Shown in pieces: positions 1 to 12,500 of a stretch of DNA of 64,000 nucleotides. Source of the stretch: Scatophagus argus (lineage: Eukaryota; Chordata; Actinopteri; Scatophagidae). The stretch is from assembly GCF_020382885.2 (NCBI RefSeq), contig NC_058495.1, positions 24,152,627 through 24,216,626 of the forward strand. The letters are read 5' to 3'. Under the pieces are notes generated by a model. It worked only from the letters and a program-made list of their open reading frames with translations. It was not told where the DNA came from and made no database searches. Position numbers and translations under genes: made by a program. The stretch's first letter is position 1; every line of letters starts with the position of its first letter.

Positions 1-108
1 TTTAGGTTCTATGAAGACCATGTGATCCAAAATGTCCAGATGTTAGGACAGCGTTATGCACAGTAGACTCTTTAAAACCCTGATGTTCTCTAAATCCTGA
101 TCCGACAG
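1..108 (+). other. End of a klhl10 intron
   Basis: The reading frame is not usable upstream of the acceptor at 107-108. The stretch is therefore read as the 3' end of the intron that separates the missing first BTB exon from the exon at 109. Confidence 0.6.
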
Positions 109-3006
109 CACCCTCTTCACTGGTGCCTGGGCGACCTCGAAGAAGAAAATCCACGCTATCCCTGGAGTGTCGCCCGAGATCATGCAGCTCCTCATCAATT
201 ATGCCTACACCAACTCTGTACCTGTGACAGAGGGTAACGTGGTGGAGATGTTGGAAGCTGCAGACCAATTCATGATCCCGGGAATTGTTCAGATCTGCTG
301 CTTCTTCCTGGAGGACCAGCTGTGTCCGACCAACTGCATCGGTATCTGGAGGCTGGTCGAGTTCTACCACTGCCCTGAGCTGAGGTCCAAAGTCTTCCTC
401 TACATCCTGCACCACTTTGAGGAGATAGCTCGTGTCTCACAGGAGCTCATGGAGCTTTCTGTGCTGCAGCTGATTGCTATCATTGAAGATGATCGCCTCA
501 ATGTGAAACGAGAAGACACAGTGTTTGAGGTTGTCCTCAGCTGGATTAATCACCTGCTTGACCAAAGACAATGCCACATGCCTGTGCTGCTGCCTAAGGT
601 AACTAAACAGGGAGCACAGGGTTGCACTTTTGCAGAAAGGTGGTGGTCTGTTCAAACATTTACGGTTACCTGTGATTATGTTTTTCAACTGATGTACAAA
701 ATATCCACAAAATGAGAGAAAACAAGTAGATGAGGGAGCACGGTTGTTTGTATTTACTTTGGACAAAGCCAGGCTAACAATTTACCCCTGCTTCCACTCT
801 ACAACAGAACTCCGGTTTGCCCTGACAAACAGGGTTTGAAAATGAGGCTGATCACATCCTGACTCCACCTTTGTAGCGACTTACCACACAGACAAATCAG
901 ACTGATATCTATCTGATTAAACTGTTTCTAACTCCTGCCTACTTATGTCTGTCCAGGTGAGGTTGGGCTTGATGACCATTGCTTACCTCCAAAACAGCGT
1001 GATGAACAATGCCTTGATAAGGGACTGCACCCAATGCCACTTCATCCTCAACGATGCATTGACGGCATTTCTAAATTTTAGGACCTATAGACACTCAAGA
1101 CATGTTTGCAATAACCCACTGGCCCGCCCACGCCTTCCTTCTGCCATTTTATTGGTCACCGGAGGCAAAGATGGCATCATTGCTTCGACCAGCCTCGAGG
1201 CGTATGATCCCCGAGCCGACTGCTGGATAACTGTGGCCACTGAGCGGATTTGGCGCTCTCACCACGGTGCTGCTGTCCTCAACAACTCTGTGTACTTAGT
1301 CGGTGGCTGCAGTCATGACCTTTACTTGAATACAGTGGCAAAGTTTGACATCGCCACCTGCACATGGCACCAGGTGGCCCGCATGAACTGCTGGCGCTGC
1401 TACGTCAGTGTCACTGTGCACAATGGGTGCATTTATGCCATGGGGGGCTACAATGGACATGTTTACCATAACACAGTTGAGCGCTACAAGCCTGACACTG
1501 ATCAGTGGACCATGATGGCACCCATGCATGCGAGAAGGTGTGGGGCAAGTTCCACAACTCTAAATGACAAGGTTGGTGAAGCAGAGATGACTGATTTAAC
1601 CATGTAACCACCAAAACTAATGAGTGAAATGGCGTGCTGCTTTTAACTTCATGTTCTCTAGTTTCTTCATGTTGGAGGCAGAAGGTTTGTTCTGTTTCGT
1701 TTTGCTTTTAAAGGCACGCTACACAGGATTGCTGTTCCATTCAAAGGTGCAGTATGCCTGATAGCTGAATGTTGACTCTCATTCCCAGGGCATCAAATAC
1801 CTTTGGCCAGTCCGTACAGCGTGGTGTATGTCCTCATGTTTGTCACATGTATTGAACTTGTTGTATCTGAGCAATAGCAATCTTTGTTTTTGCAGGTAAT
1901 CTCGGAATGAGGCATGTTTCTCTAAGGGTATATAACCTCGAAGGGACTTTTGAATATTTTTAGCAAGCCAGAGCCCTTACATTTTAAAAAGCAAAGTACT
2001 GTATCACATTGCAGACTTTGAGCAACTTAAAACTTAATATGACTGCGCTTGTAGTGGAATCTATATTAAATCTAAGTGTCCCAAATGTTTCTGTAGGTCT
2101 ATATTTGTGGTGGCTTCAACGGGCAGCGCAGCATCTCCACGGCTGAGTCCTATAACCCGAACAGCAACCAGTGGACCATGATCGCCCCTATGAGGTTCTG
2201 CCGAAGTGGCCTGGGGGTCGCTGCCTACAGAGGCCATATCTATGCAGTAAGTGTTTGGTATTAATATGCAGCTCAGATATTTGGCTGTACCATGTTAGTG
2301 GAGACTGTCACTATTTAAGTGCACAATATGTAATTTCTGCCACTCTAATGACTCTCTGCATAACTAAACAAAATATATGACAGAGGTCTCATCATTTTGA
2401 CATTAATGTCAGAAATTGTATCGTTAAAGAGAATTTTCTTCCAGTGGCCACAAGGGAGACTGGTTGATAAATTATGGTAGTATAAAGTAATGTTATGAAC
2501 TTTCCTTGTCATACTGTCATACAGAAACTCTTCAGTATCTCCTGCCAATATCTTCTCTCCCAGCTCTACTCTTTAACTTTGAGCTTGCTCGGGGTGTCAT
2601 CCACACTCCATATGTGTCCCTTTACTCTATTGAAACAATGGACCCGTCCTCTCTCTCCTAGGTTGGTGGCATGAATAATAGGACCTTCCCCCTGGCCAGT
2701 GCTGAGGTCTACAACCCCCTGACCAACATCTGGAGCACCGTAGCATCCATGTACAGCCCCCGCAGCTACTTTGGCATTGAGGTGGTGGACAACCAGTTGT
2801 TTGTGGTTGGCGGATATGATGGTGCTACCACTGTGTCAACTGTGGAGTACTTTGATGCAGAGGCTGGTATGTGGTTCATTACTGTTGACATTAAAATGTC
2901 TCGCAGTGGTCTGAGCTGCTGCGTGCTCCATGGACTCTACAGCATGGCGGGGAGCTTGTTCCAGCGCGGCACCCTGTCACTCTCCAACATGGAGGGAGCT
3001 GCCTGA
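109..3006 (+). CDS. klhl10: Kelch-like protein 10 (CUL3 substrate adaptor), 3' part, four exons
   Basis: Exons read as 109-598, 957-1571, 2097-2246 and 2662-3006 (stop TGA), all with AG/GT borders. Together they encode 532 residues plus one split codon. The protein has the end of the BTB domain (LFTGAW), the BACK domain (NCIGIWRLVEFYHCPELR, then VLLPK) and six kelch blades (for example YAMGGYNGHVYHNTVERY, VYICGGFNGQRSISTAESY and FVVGGYDG). The collinear match, including ARPRLPSAIL before the first blade and FGIEVVDNQLFVVGGYDG in the last, is to vertebrate KLHL10, a CUL3 E3 ligase adaptor needed for sperm maturation. Human KLHL10 is about 608 aa, so roughly 75 N-terminal residues in an upstream exon are missing from the window. 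Base 109 completes a codon split by the upstream intron. The paralogue (a or b) cannot be told. The gene is partial only because the window cuts it; no internal break was seen. Confidence 0.88.
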
Positions 3007-3031
3007 TGACTCACACTGAGTGTCATCTTTA

Positions 3032-3037
3032 AATAAA
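3032..3037 (+). terminator. klhl10 poly(A) signal AATAAA
   Basis: AATAAA lies 26 bases after the stop codon at 3004-3006, implying a very short 3'UTR of roughly 50 bases. Confidence 0.75.
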
Positions 3038-3382
3038 GATTTTTTCCCGCATTTTAAAAGAAGAGGAATTATTATTATTCCATTTATTTATATACCTTTT
3101 CATATGTTTGTTGTATGAATTTACTTAATACTTTTACCTTTATTTATATTATGGATACATACACACTAGTCACCTGCTTCTACATCAGTATGAGTAGTAA
3201 CAGATCACTGCTTTACCTATGGGACTTACACCAACACTACACTGGGTTTCTTATTTTTGTACGTACATTTTCACAGAAATATTTGCATAACTCATTTATA
3301 CAGTCCTTTTCCAATGTATATAGTGAATGTTGCTTTTTAGTGCAATTTCCTACATTCACATTTACATTTAGATTTACATTTT

Positions 3383-3660
3383 GGGCGTGGCCTAGAGGTT
3401 GGAGAAGCGGCTTGTGACCGGAGGGTCGCCGGTTCGATTCCCCCTGAACAGGCAGGAAAAATTCGGGTGTGGTGGAGTGATTAATAATGCACCCCCCATT
3501 AGCTGGCTGATGTGCCCTTGAGCAAAGCACTTAACCCCCAATTTGCAGCCCTGCTCCTGTGTGTTTCACTGCATGTTGCATGTGTGTGTGTGTTTCATTC
3601 AGTGATGGGTTAAATGCAGAGAAGTAATTTCCCATCTTGGGATTAATAAAGTAAAATAAT
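3383..3660 (+). repeat. tRNA-derived SINE
   Basis: The head has a pol III A-box-like stretch (TGGCCTAGAGGTTGG, about 3388-3402) and a B box (GGTTCGATTCC, 3431-3441). It is followed by a body with TGAGCAAAGCACTTAACCC, then a tail with TTGGGATTAATAAAGTAAAAT of the kind shared with teleost LINE 3' ends. An (ATT)n run follows directly. The head would not fold as an intact tRNA, so this is a SINE and not a tRNA gene. The family name is not assigned. Confidence 0.75.
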
Positions 3661-3663
3661 AAT

Positions 3664-3672
3664 ATTTTATTA

Positions 3673-3713
<41 letters not shown>
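3664..3713. repeat. (ATT)n microsatellite at the SINE tail
   Basis: About 50 bases of near-perfect ATT triplets directly follow the SINE body, a usual slippage product of SINE tails. From here to about 4100 the sequence is AT-rich with no gene seen. Confidence 0.85.
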
Positions 3714-3716
<3 letters not shown>

Positions 3717-4104
3717 AGTTTTCATTTTTGTTTCCTTCTTCTGTCTCTTGTACCACTGTAACATGTGAGTTCACTGATAAATATAAATCAATAAATGAAT
3801 AATTAAGAAAAATATCACAGTTATGGAGTCCCAGAATCTTTAATATTATTTTTTAAAAGATGTTATAAGATGAATAATCAAAAGAATAAGTACAATCAAA
3901 GTATACTGAAGACAGAAAAATGGCATTTTGATATAAAAACTGCTGGAATTAAATAAAAAAATATTTATTTGTAATATGTCTGAATATATATTTTAAAAAA
4001 ACAGCATTTCTGAGGTTTTTACAATCACCATCACACCGACAGACCGGCCACCATTAAGGCTCTGAATTGTGCCATAATTTCAGTGAAAGGGCGATCCTGA
4101 TCAG

Positions 4105-4332
4105 AGCCAAAATGGCGCTATTCAACCTTTAAAATAAGAAACCAATCAAAATAATGGAAATTTTTCTTATCCAATCAAAATCGACTTGGAGGGCGGGCTC
4201 TGTGGAACCGGGAGGAGCTGATTCGGGGTGTTGTGAATTCGTACAGCCAAGAAAGAGTGGGAGTTGTCGGACCGATTTGTTGTGCATTTTGTCCGTCGTT
4301 TTGCACCGATTATCAGCGCACCAGCCGCAACC
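4105..4332 (+). promoter_or_regulatory. appl1 core promoter and 5' leader
   Basis: Two identical CCAATCA boxes sit at 4142-4148 and 4171-4177, 29 bases apart, and a GC box GGGCGGG at 4191-4197. An AAAATGGCG element resembling a YY1 site lies at 4110-4118. No TATA box is placed. The arrangement is typical of a TATA-less NF-Y/Sp1 housekeeping promoter, which fits the broadly expressed appl1 whose ATG is at 4333. Transcription start is probably between 4200 and 4290 (inferred). Confidence 0.6.
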
Positions 4333-6520
4333 ATGCCCGGGATAGAGAAGCTGCCGATTGAAGAAACGCTGGAGGACAGTCCGCAGGTAACAGTTCTCTT
4401 CCGTGGAGGCTTCAGCTGGCATGCTAACGTTAGCCCCTTGTACTGCTAGGCTAACCGTCTTTGTAGGCTCAGTGTTTGGCAGCAACCAGCGAAGAGATGA
4501 CAAGTTCAAGCAACATGCTAACTGCTAACGGCCCAGATATCAAAGCTGTCAATCGGACAGTTTGAACGGGATATGCCGGCTGTGCATCGGCATCAAAATG
4601 TGACGGCTATACCGATCAGCTGGCGAGTGTTTCCGTCAATATTCGAGGTCAAAACGTGACACACCGTTCAGTGCAGGTTCGGACAGAAATGAACTATTAA
4701 ACGATGAGTTATCCGGGTACTTCCTTAGCCACTCGGCTAGCTTCCCACATAGTTTCTCCCAGTGGAAACTGTTAGTCTTTTAGCCAAGCAGCTGTGTCAT
4801 CCATCTGCTTTATGTTATCGTTAGATGTGAACATCGCACAGTGCAGAAAGCTGCAGGTGCACCGCTTCAGGTGGACTGAAACAAAGTGATGTTATTTCCT
4901 GCAGCAAATCCAGGGCAAAACACCTGCTGTGACATCACTGAATGGGGTGTGACCAGAAAGTGATAGGCCTGAGATTCAGTCTGTAGATATTGTTTAGTTC
5001 ATTTGTAGGGCAGTAATGAGGCGTCGTTTACTTTTACTCTGGTCTCATTGAACCTGACACTGGTGATTCTGGAGAGCTGCAATCACTTAAAAGCTTATCA
5101 ACAGGCTCAGTTAAGTCAGGATTTTCCTATCTAGCTGTGAGGCATACTATGTAAAGACAGGCAGCGTTGTTAAACACTGAGAGGAGTAAGTTAAAATCAA
5201 ACGGTGAAGTCCAGAGGAAACTTTGGTCTCTGCGGCAATGAAGTGCGATTTACAGCAAGGTGAAATAATTAGTAATTACTATCAGTACTGGTGCTCTCTA
5301 TCTCTTTATGAATTGACAGAATTAGACCATCCATCCAGCCCTTAGGAATACACCAAAATTCACACTCCTGTTTATCTTATGTCTCACTGTCACAATAACA
5401 GATGAGCTTGCTGGTTAGCAAAAGGACAGAAAGCTCAGTTTACATGGATGTGTTACATGTATGTTTGGATTTTGGCAGTTACACAAGCAAACCTGATGAG
5501 GTTTTACGGACTCACCAAATGATTAGCGGGGACTTTATTTTCCCATTTTTTTATTTTGTGTTTTGCATGTAGACGCGCTCCCTGCTGGGCGTGTTTGAGG
5601 AGGACACTGCAGCCATCTCCAGCTACTGCACCCAGCTCTATCAGGCCATGCACAGGATTTATGACGCACAGGTACACACCCGCACACGTGATTCACAGGT
5701 GTAGTGCCACCTATGCAGGAACGGGCAAAGCATACAGGAACGTGAACAAGTAACAGCTGATTGGAAGGTTTGTCTCCAGTTGTTCAGTGTTGTCTGCTGT
5801 TTTCTCTTCAAGAATGAGCTGAGTGCTGCGACACACCTGACCTCCAGACTGCTGAAAGAGTACGACAAACAGGTAGGCAGAGCCATCCGCCATCAGATCA
5901 GACTCATGAAACTAGCCGCCGACCCTATGACACTAGCCATCAGCTTTATAACAGAAACCAGCTACGTTGAAACATGAGCCGTCAGTCTTATGACTAATCC
6001 CATTCACATGAAACTTTAGCCACAGCCTTATCACAACCTTGTCCCAACCTTGTAACTCTAGCCACAGCTTGCCAACCCTTTCATAGCACTGGCAGTAGCC
6101 CAGAAACATTAGCCATCAGCATCATGATACTAGCCAGTGTAATTACACCAGTCGTCAGCCTTATAACAGTAGATGCTCTTCATTTAACGCTACAGCATTT
6201 CATGCTAACTGCTAATTTCATGCAGTGTAATCCATTCCTACGTGTTGTTGCTGTTGTCTGCAGCGTTTTCCTCTAGGGGGCGATGATGAGGTGATGAGCT
6301 CCACCCTGCAGCAGTTTGCAAAAGTCATTGATGAGGTGAGAGAGAAACAGACACAGCAGAGCTTGTTTCATCCTGCTGTATGTGCCACACGGGGAGATTT
6401 TACCTGACACGATATGACATCAGCATCAATTTACTGTTAATATCTGTGAGGAGGAGATTAAGAAACGCTGCACTCACTGCAGCCATTCTGCTGATTCATG
6501 GTGAGAATTTTCCTTAACTT

Positions 6521-6584
<64 letters not shown>

Positions 6585-9500
6585 CCTTTCTTTAGCTGAG
6601 TTCCTGCCATGCCGTCTTGTCCACCCAACTTGCAGATGCCATGATGTTTCCGATCACTCAGTTTAAAGAGAGAGATCTGAAGGGTAGGGAACACAAACAC
6701 ATGCAGTGCACTCATAATGTGACCCTGTCACAAATCTGTTGGCACGCTGTGTTTCTCACATATTTGTCAGATTAGCAGCACACACAGGTTTTGTTGTTAA
6801 CGCAGCACATGCTTCACAAGGCCAAACATAGCAGCCACATGGGCTTTTGGGTGAGGTCGCCCACTGATGTTGGTCGATCAGGTGTGGCTCGCAGTCAGTG
6901 TTGCAGTTCATCCAAAAGACGAGGGTGAAGTCAGTCTTCACTGAACTGACTGTTCCAGTTAAATCATGAGCACATTCAGAAAGAGAACTCCTGTAAACAT
7001 AATTATATGAACAAGGATGGCAATAATATCCCTTGAACTACAACCTCCTGTTCATTTTCTCTCCCCAGAGATCCTCACTCTTAAAGAAGTCTTCCAAATA
7101 TCCAGTGACGGTAAGTTAGTGCTGCTACTTCAGGCTATCAAACTCTGTCACACTTTATTATATTTGTAGAAGGATAAATGGCCGTAGCAAGTTTTCTGAG
7201 CCCCAAGAAATCATCTGTCAGTTAACCAACCCAACAATCCTACAACATCGGCAGCTGTTGCTGTGTTAGTGTCACTTTTGCTGATAAGCATCATGTAGTA
7301 TTAGTATTTAGTGTTAGTATTATCTAGTATTACTTCACTGAATATTCATCTTGGCTGTCACTCCTACAGTGGTGCTAAAAGCTGAGGTGCACAAATTTTA
7401 ATAATATCAAAAAGAGTCTGTTAGGTGAATTGAGATAAAGTGAACGTAAAGTTGTGTCAACAAACCGTCTATTCCTTTTTAAGCAGTTTTTTTTCTCAAT
7501 TTCTTTTTTTGGTAAGATTAAATTATTTAACATTTCTGGGTAACAAAGGATTGGTCAGTAGCTTATTTTGTGTTAAGAACCCAAAAGAATTCAGTTTTAT
7601 ATAATCTGAGAAAAAAAGGCTGCAAGTCGTCACATTAGAGATTAAGATTGAATGAACAACAGTTTGTCATTTTAAGTCAAGAATTCACTTCAGACAATTT
7701 GAACACAGTGGTATTTGTGTTTTTTGTGTTGTCTGTCCTAATGTGTCTGAAGATAAGACGAGAAGCTTGACGCACCACAATGTAAAATATCATAATCTAA
7801 AGAAACAAACTGTGCAGATCTGCGTGTCTGGCTCCAGATTGCCTGCACGTTACACTACACTGGCTTGTCTTAATTTGGGTTATTGTTTTATGTTCCTTTT
7901 CCATCCTGAAACACAGACGTAAAAAAAAAAAACTAGATACCAAAGTCTTACCAGCAAAAAGTCTTATCTTTCTTGTTTACAGATCACGACACAGCCATTA
8001 ACAGATACAGTCGTCTGTCCAAGAGGAAAGACAACGACAAGGTAATGACAAACACTCCTCAATTTAAGTTTTATCATTCACTACTTCAGTGCTTAAATGT
8101 GACGCCAACCATTCACACAATTTTGTCTGCATCTAAGGTCTGTGATTTCTAAATAAGAAGAACAATGTAATTTGGTTAAAGAGAAAGCTCTGAAACTTTA
8201 ATTTTGTGTAGTTAGGTTGTGTTCATAAGCAGTTATTGATTTCTGGAGGAAATACCTTGAAAGAACTTTCCTGTTTAAACAGTCAAAGCTTCATTCACTT
8301 GCCTGCAGACACACTTCGAGCTCATCTGCTGTGCACTCACAGGGAGACTCTGTGGGTTGTTCTAACAGTTCATTTGACTCAATGAAACTAAACAGTCTCT
8401 GTTTTTCTGACCACTTGTGCCAATTTACGTTTGAAAACTGTTGTAGCAATCTGTGTTTCAGAGTAAAACATTGGTCACTTGTGTTTTTGTCAGAGTAAGT
8501 GATCGTTGTGTGGGCCGTGAGGGAGATGAAGTGAACTCAAACCAGCAGCTGCCTGAAAGTTGAACGGCACACGGTGATACAACCCTGACACTCAAATAAG
8601 TTTTATATGTTATAGTTGCGAGCTGAAGCTGTGGAGGACGTCTACACGTCCCGCAAGAAACAGCACCAGACCATGATGCACTACTTCTGCTCACTTAACA
8701 CACTACAGTACAAGAAGAAGATGGCGCTGCTGGAGCCGCTGCTGGGCTACATGCAGGCCCAGGTACACACACGTCCACCGGGCCAGAACGGTCTGGTAAA
8801 AGTCTCACCATGTGTCTGCTGTTACGAGCCATGATGACAAACCAACCAATCAGGCCACAGCATGAAATGATGCAGAAAAAACCAGCCTGTGAGACACTGA
8901 GATGCTTAGCTTAGTGAGGGTTTCTTTCTTGTATAATTTTGTCTTTCTGTTAACATTGAAGCGCCTCAATGCATCAGACCTTCACTGCACAATCTGACAG
9001 TCTCAAAACTAATTATTAGAATATTAAACACAGTTGTGTCAGACCCATCTCAGACAGCGTGAGCTCAGTAAAGTTGAAAGGCTGTGAGTGACGAATGCCA
9101 TTCATTCGTCAACTGGTCCCACTCAATGTCTGATTGTGATTAGAAATGTGAGCTCTTCAGTGCAACAGCAAAAGTAAAAGAGAAATATTAGTTTTCCCGA
9201 CTGCATACACACCTGCTGATGTGTTTTTATCTGTGTTTCGTCTGTGCAGATCAGTTTCTTTAAGCTGGGCTCAGAAAATCTCTCCCAGCAGTGGGAGGAC
9301 TTCCTGGGAACCATAGGAACCAGTGTGCAGAAGTAAGAACCCGTTCCCGGTCTTACCCCAAAGAAAAGTTTTCTTCCTTGCCTTAAATACTTGGTGTTAT
9401 TTACTGAAAGACTTTATCAGTGTGTGTGTGTGTTTGCAGTGTGCGTCGGGAGATGGAGGAGGAGGTCACGCACATGCAACAGACCATCCAGGACATGGAG

Positions 9501-12500
9501 AGATCATGTGACTCGCTGTATGCTCCGTGTGACCCTGACCCCGCCCACTCACCTGTCTGTCGCAACTTGACCAGGAAACAGGGCTACCTGTACATCCGAA
9601 AGTAGGACACGCACACATAAACCTTTACATACAAAACTTTTATTTAATGCTCACAATCCCAATGCATGCAGCCTTTGCGTTGAATTATTTTGTTGTGCTC
9701 TTTTATTCTACCACTAGAGGGCACCAAAGTCAAACATTTTAAAATCCAACACAAAGCGGCTTGATAGCACAACTCCAGTTTATTCCAGCATGAATTTCAT
9801 GTTTTGTCCATCATTTCTATCAGTAGTGTTAACACTAACTGACCACATTAATAGCTGAGATGCGGGAACATGATGAGGTTTGAAGGTATGAAGTTTTTGC
9901 GTAATGTGCTTTGACTGCTGTGTGTTCGCGTTGGTATCTGGTGTTAAACAAGTTGAAAATGATCATCTTTACACTGAAGTGGTTGTTTGTGTCGTCTTCC
10001 GAGGAGTTAAAGTGGCTTTTCCGTCTGTGTCTCAGTAAGACCGGGCTGGTGTCGACGTCCTGGGAGCGCCAGTACTTCTTCACGCAGGGCGGTAACCTGA
10101 TGCAGCAGGGCCGCGGCGAGGTGGCGGGCGGGCTGGTCACAGACCTCGACAACTGTTCCGTCATGGCGGTAGACTGTGACGACCGCCGCTTCTGCTTCCA
10201 GGTCACTTCCTTCGATGGCAAGAAGTGAGAGGGCTGCCGCTTTTCACATTTCTCTTTCGTGAATACTCTCGAACGCTGAGCAGAGTAGATAAAACTGAGC
10301 TAAACTGTGCATTTTTTCCTCTTCTCGTCCTCTGCCAGAGTGGTGACCCTGCAGGCGGAGAGCAGGAAGGACTGCGAGGAGGTAAAGTGTTTTTCTGTCA
10401 CATGACCCGCTCTGTATTGACTGTCAGCTGCTCTGTTGTGTCCTCTCACCTTCTCTCCGATGCTTCCTCCACCAGTGGGTCGCCACCATCAACAACATCT
10501 CCAGAAGGATCTACCTGAGCGAGAACGCAGAGGTCCGTGTCCTGCTCCCCTCATTAGCTTTTATTTACCTGCCCACAGGTCACTGTGGAATTTTTGGCAG
10601 CCATCTTTACTTGTAGTTTAGCCTGTCGTCTGACCTCTGATTTGACCGCTGGTTCGGATCAGTCTGGTGTTGTGCTCATTCGTGGCTGTCCCCCCCCAGC
10701 TGGACAGACGACCACTCGGAGACAAATACACGTTCATATTCATGAGGGTGTTGTATGGTCTGGCACTTCCACAGCCACCACAGACCCACAAATCACCATA
10801 AATATTAACTATAACAACGCTGACTGCCGTCGGAGAGAGCTTCTCGTGTTCCTTTAGCTACGGCGGTCCTCCACACTGTACGTTATGCTGAAATTCAGTC
10901 CGACTGGTCACAAGCAGCAAATGACTTTGCGTCACACGTTCACACTTTTAGCATTGACAGCAAGTTTCTGGTAAACATGGACGACAGCAGCTGCTTAAGC
11001 TGTTTCTTTCCCCAGTATTTTGTACATTTATAAGAGAGCTGGCAGGACTGAAAGTGAAATTTTGATGGTTTTTGGCTGACACGTTCATTGATGAAATACA
11101 ACTAGAATGTTCGCGTGTCCATGTACTTGTGGTGACCATGTGGTGGATCTTTATCTAATATCAGAAGATGCCACAGCATGAAATAAGCACAGAAACTAAA
11201 GCAAAAAAAAAATGACTGAAAAGCAATTTGAATTCACGCGTTCAGGATCTTCTCCTATTGGTTGATGCTGACTGTGTTGTCATCCTACTGGCAGGAGCTG
11301 GCAGCCAGAGTGAACCAATCGGCTCTCGAAGCCGTGACACCGTCGCCGTCCTTCCAACAGAGACATGAGAGCATGAGACCCAGCAGGTGTGTTAAATACC
11401 TTACACACAACAAAGCATCTTAACCTATCAGCTGCCACATATTGTGAATCCGACCAATAAGATTTGTGTGGTAAAACCCGATGATCCTCTCCCTCCGTCT
11501 CTCCACTGCAGTAAAGGGCGTGTGGGCCGAGCGAGCAGCATCAGCTCTGTGGGCTCAGAGCCGTCACCTGCCCTCTCTGTGCTCTCATTGGATGCTCTGG
11601 TAGCCCCGGAAACCCCAATCCAGTTTGACATCATTTCCCCCGTCAGTGACGAGAGCTCGGGACAGAGCAAGGCGGCATCACAGTCCGGCAGGTGTGTGTG
11701 CGTTTTACAGATGCTTCAGTCAAGCTTTGGGGTTTTATATTGATATTTAAAGGGAAAGTTCACCCAAATTATGAAAAGAAAACATAGAAGACAGAAGTCC
11801 TGTGTCTTGTGTTATCTCTGCAGATGATTTTTTGTTGTCAAGGACTCCATCTCCTGTGCAATGAAAGTGAATGAAATTTAGTTTCACAGCTTTGAAAAAT
11901 GCAGTTTTAAAATGTTCAACAGCAGTGTCTCCTAGAAACGGACACGTGTGAATGACACCGTGTGAATATGTCTGCCATGCAGTGCCATCAGATTGTCCAC
12001 AATGGGATGTACTTTCTCCTAACAATCCCACAATGCATTGCCCAGAGTCTCTGTTACTCTGGATGATCTAACTTCTGCCGCAGGAAGCGTTCTGGTGAAA
12101 ACTGTCATCTGATTTGTGTCAGCGTTTTGAGAAAACGTTTCTGTCCTGTCTTGTGTTTTAGAAGCTGTTGGTTGGTGTTTAATATTCTGTGTGTGTGTGT
12201 GTGTGTGTGTGTCCACAGAAGAAGTAATCCGTTCGGAGAGTCAGGAGACAGCCCATCAGGGGACAGTGAAGGTACTGTCTGTCTGGTCTTTCTTTTTTTT
12301 TTTTTTTTTTTTTTTCCCACAGGTGATCCAAATTTTATATTATTAAGCTTTCAAACAATTTTTCATGCTTTCTGCCAAGTGATGCAATTTTATCACATTT
12401 TGTTAACGTGAAAATGTTCACGTAAGTTAGCGAGAGCTTCGTCCTCGGTGTCTTGTTGTTCTGCACCAGACTCTAATTGGCTCCCTGCAGTCCCCGTAGA

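Noticed and set aside
3383-3460. Possible tRNA gene (A and B box sequences)
   Set aside because: The boxes belong to a SINE with a body and LINE-like tail. I could not fold an acceptor stem or anticodon arm.
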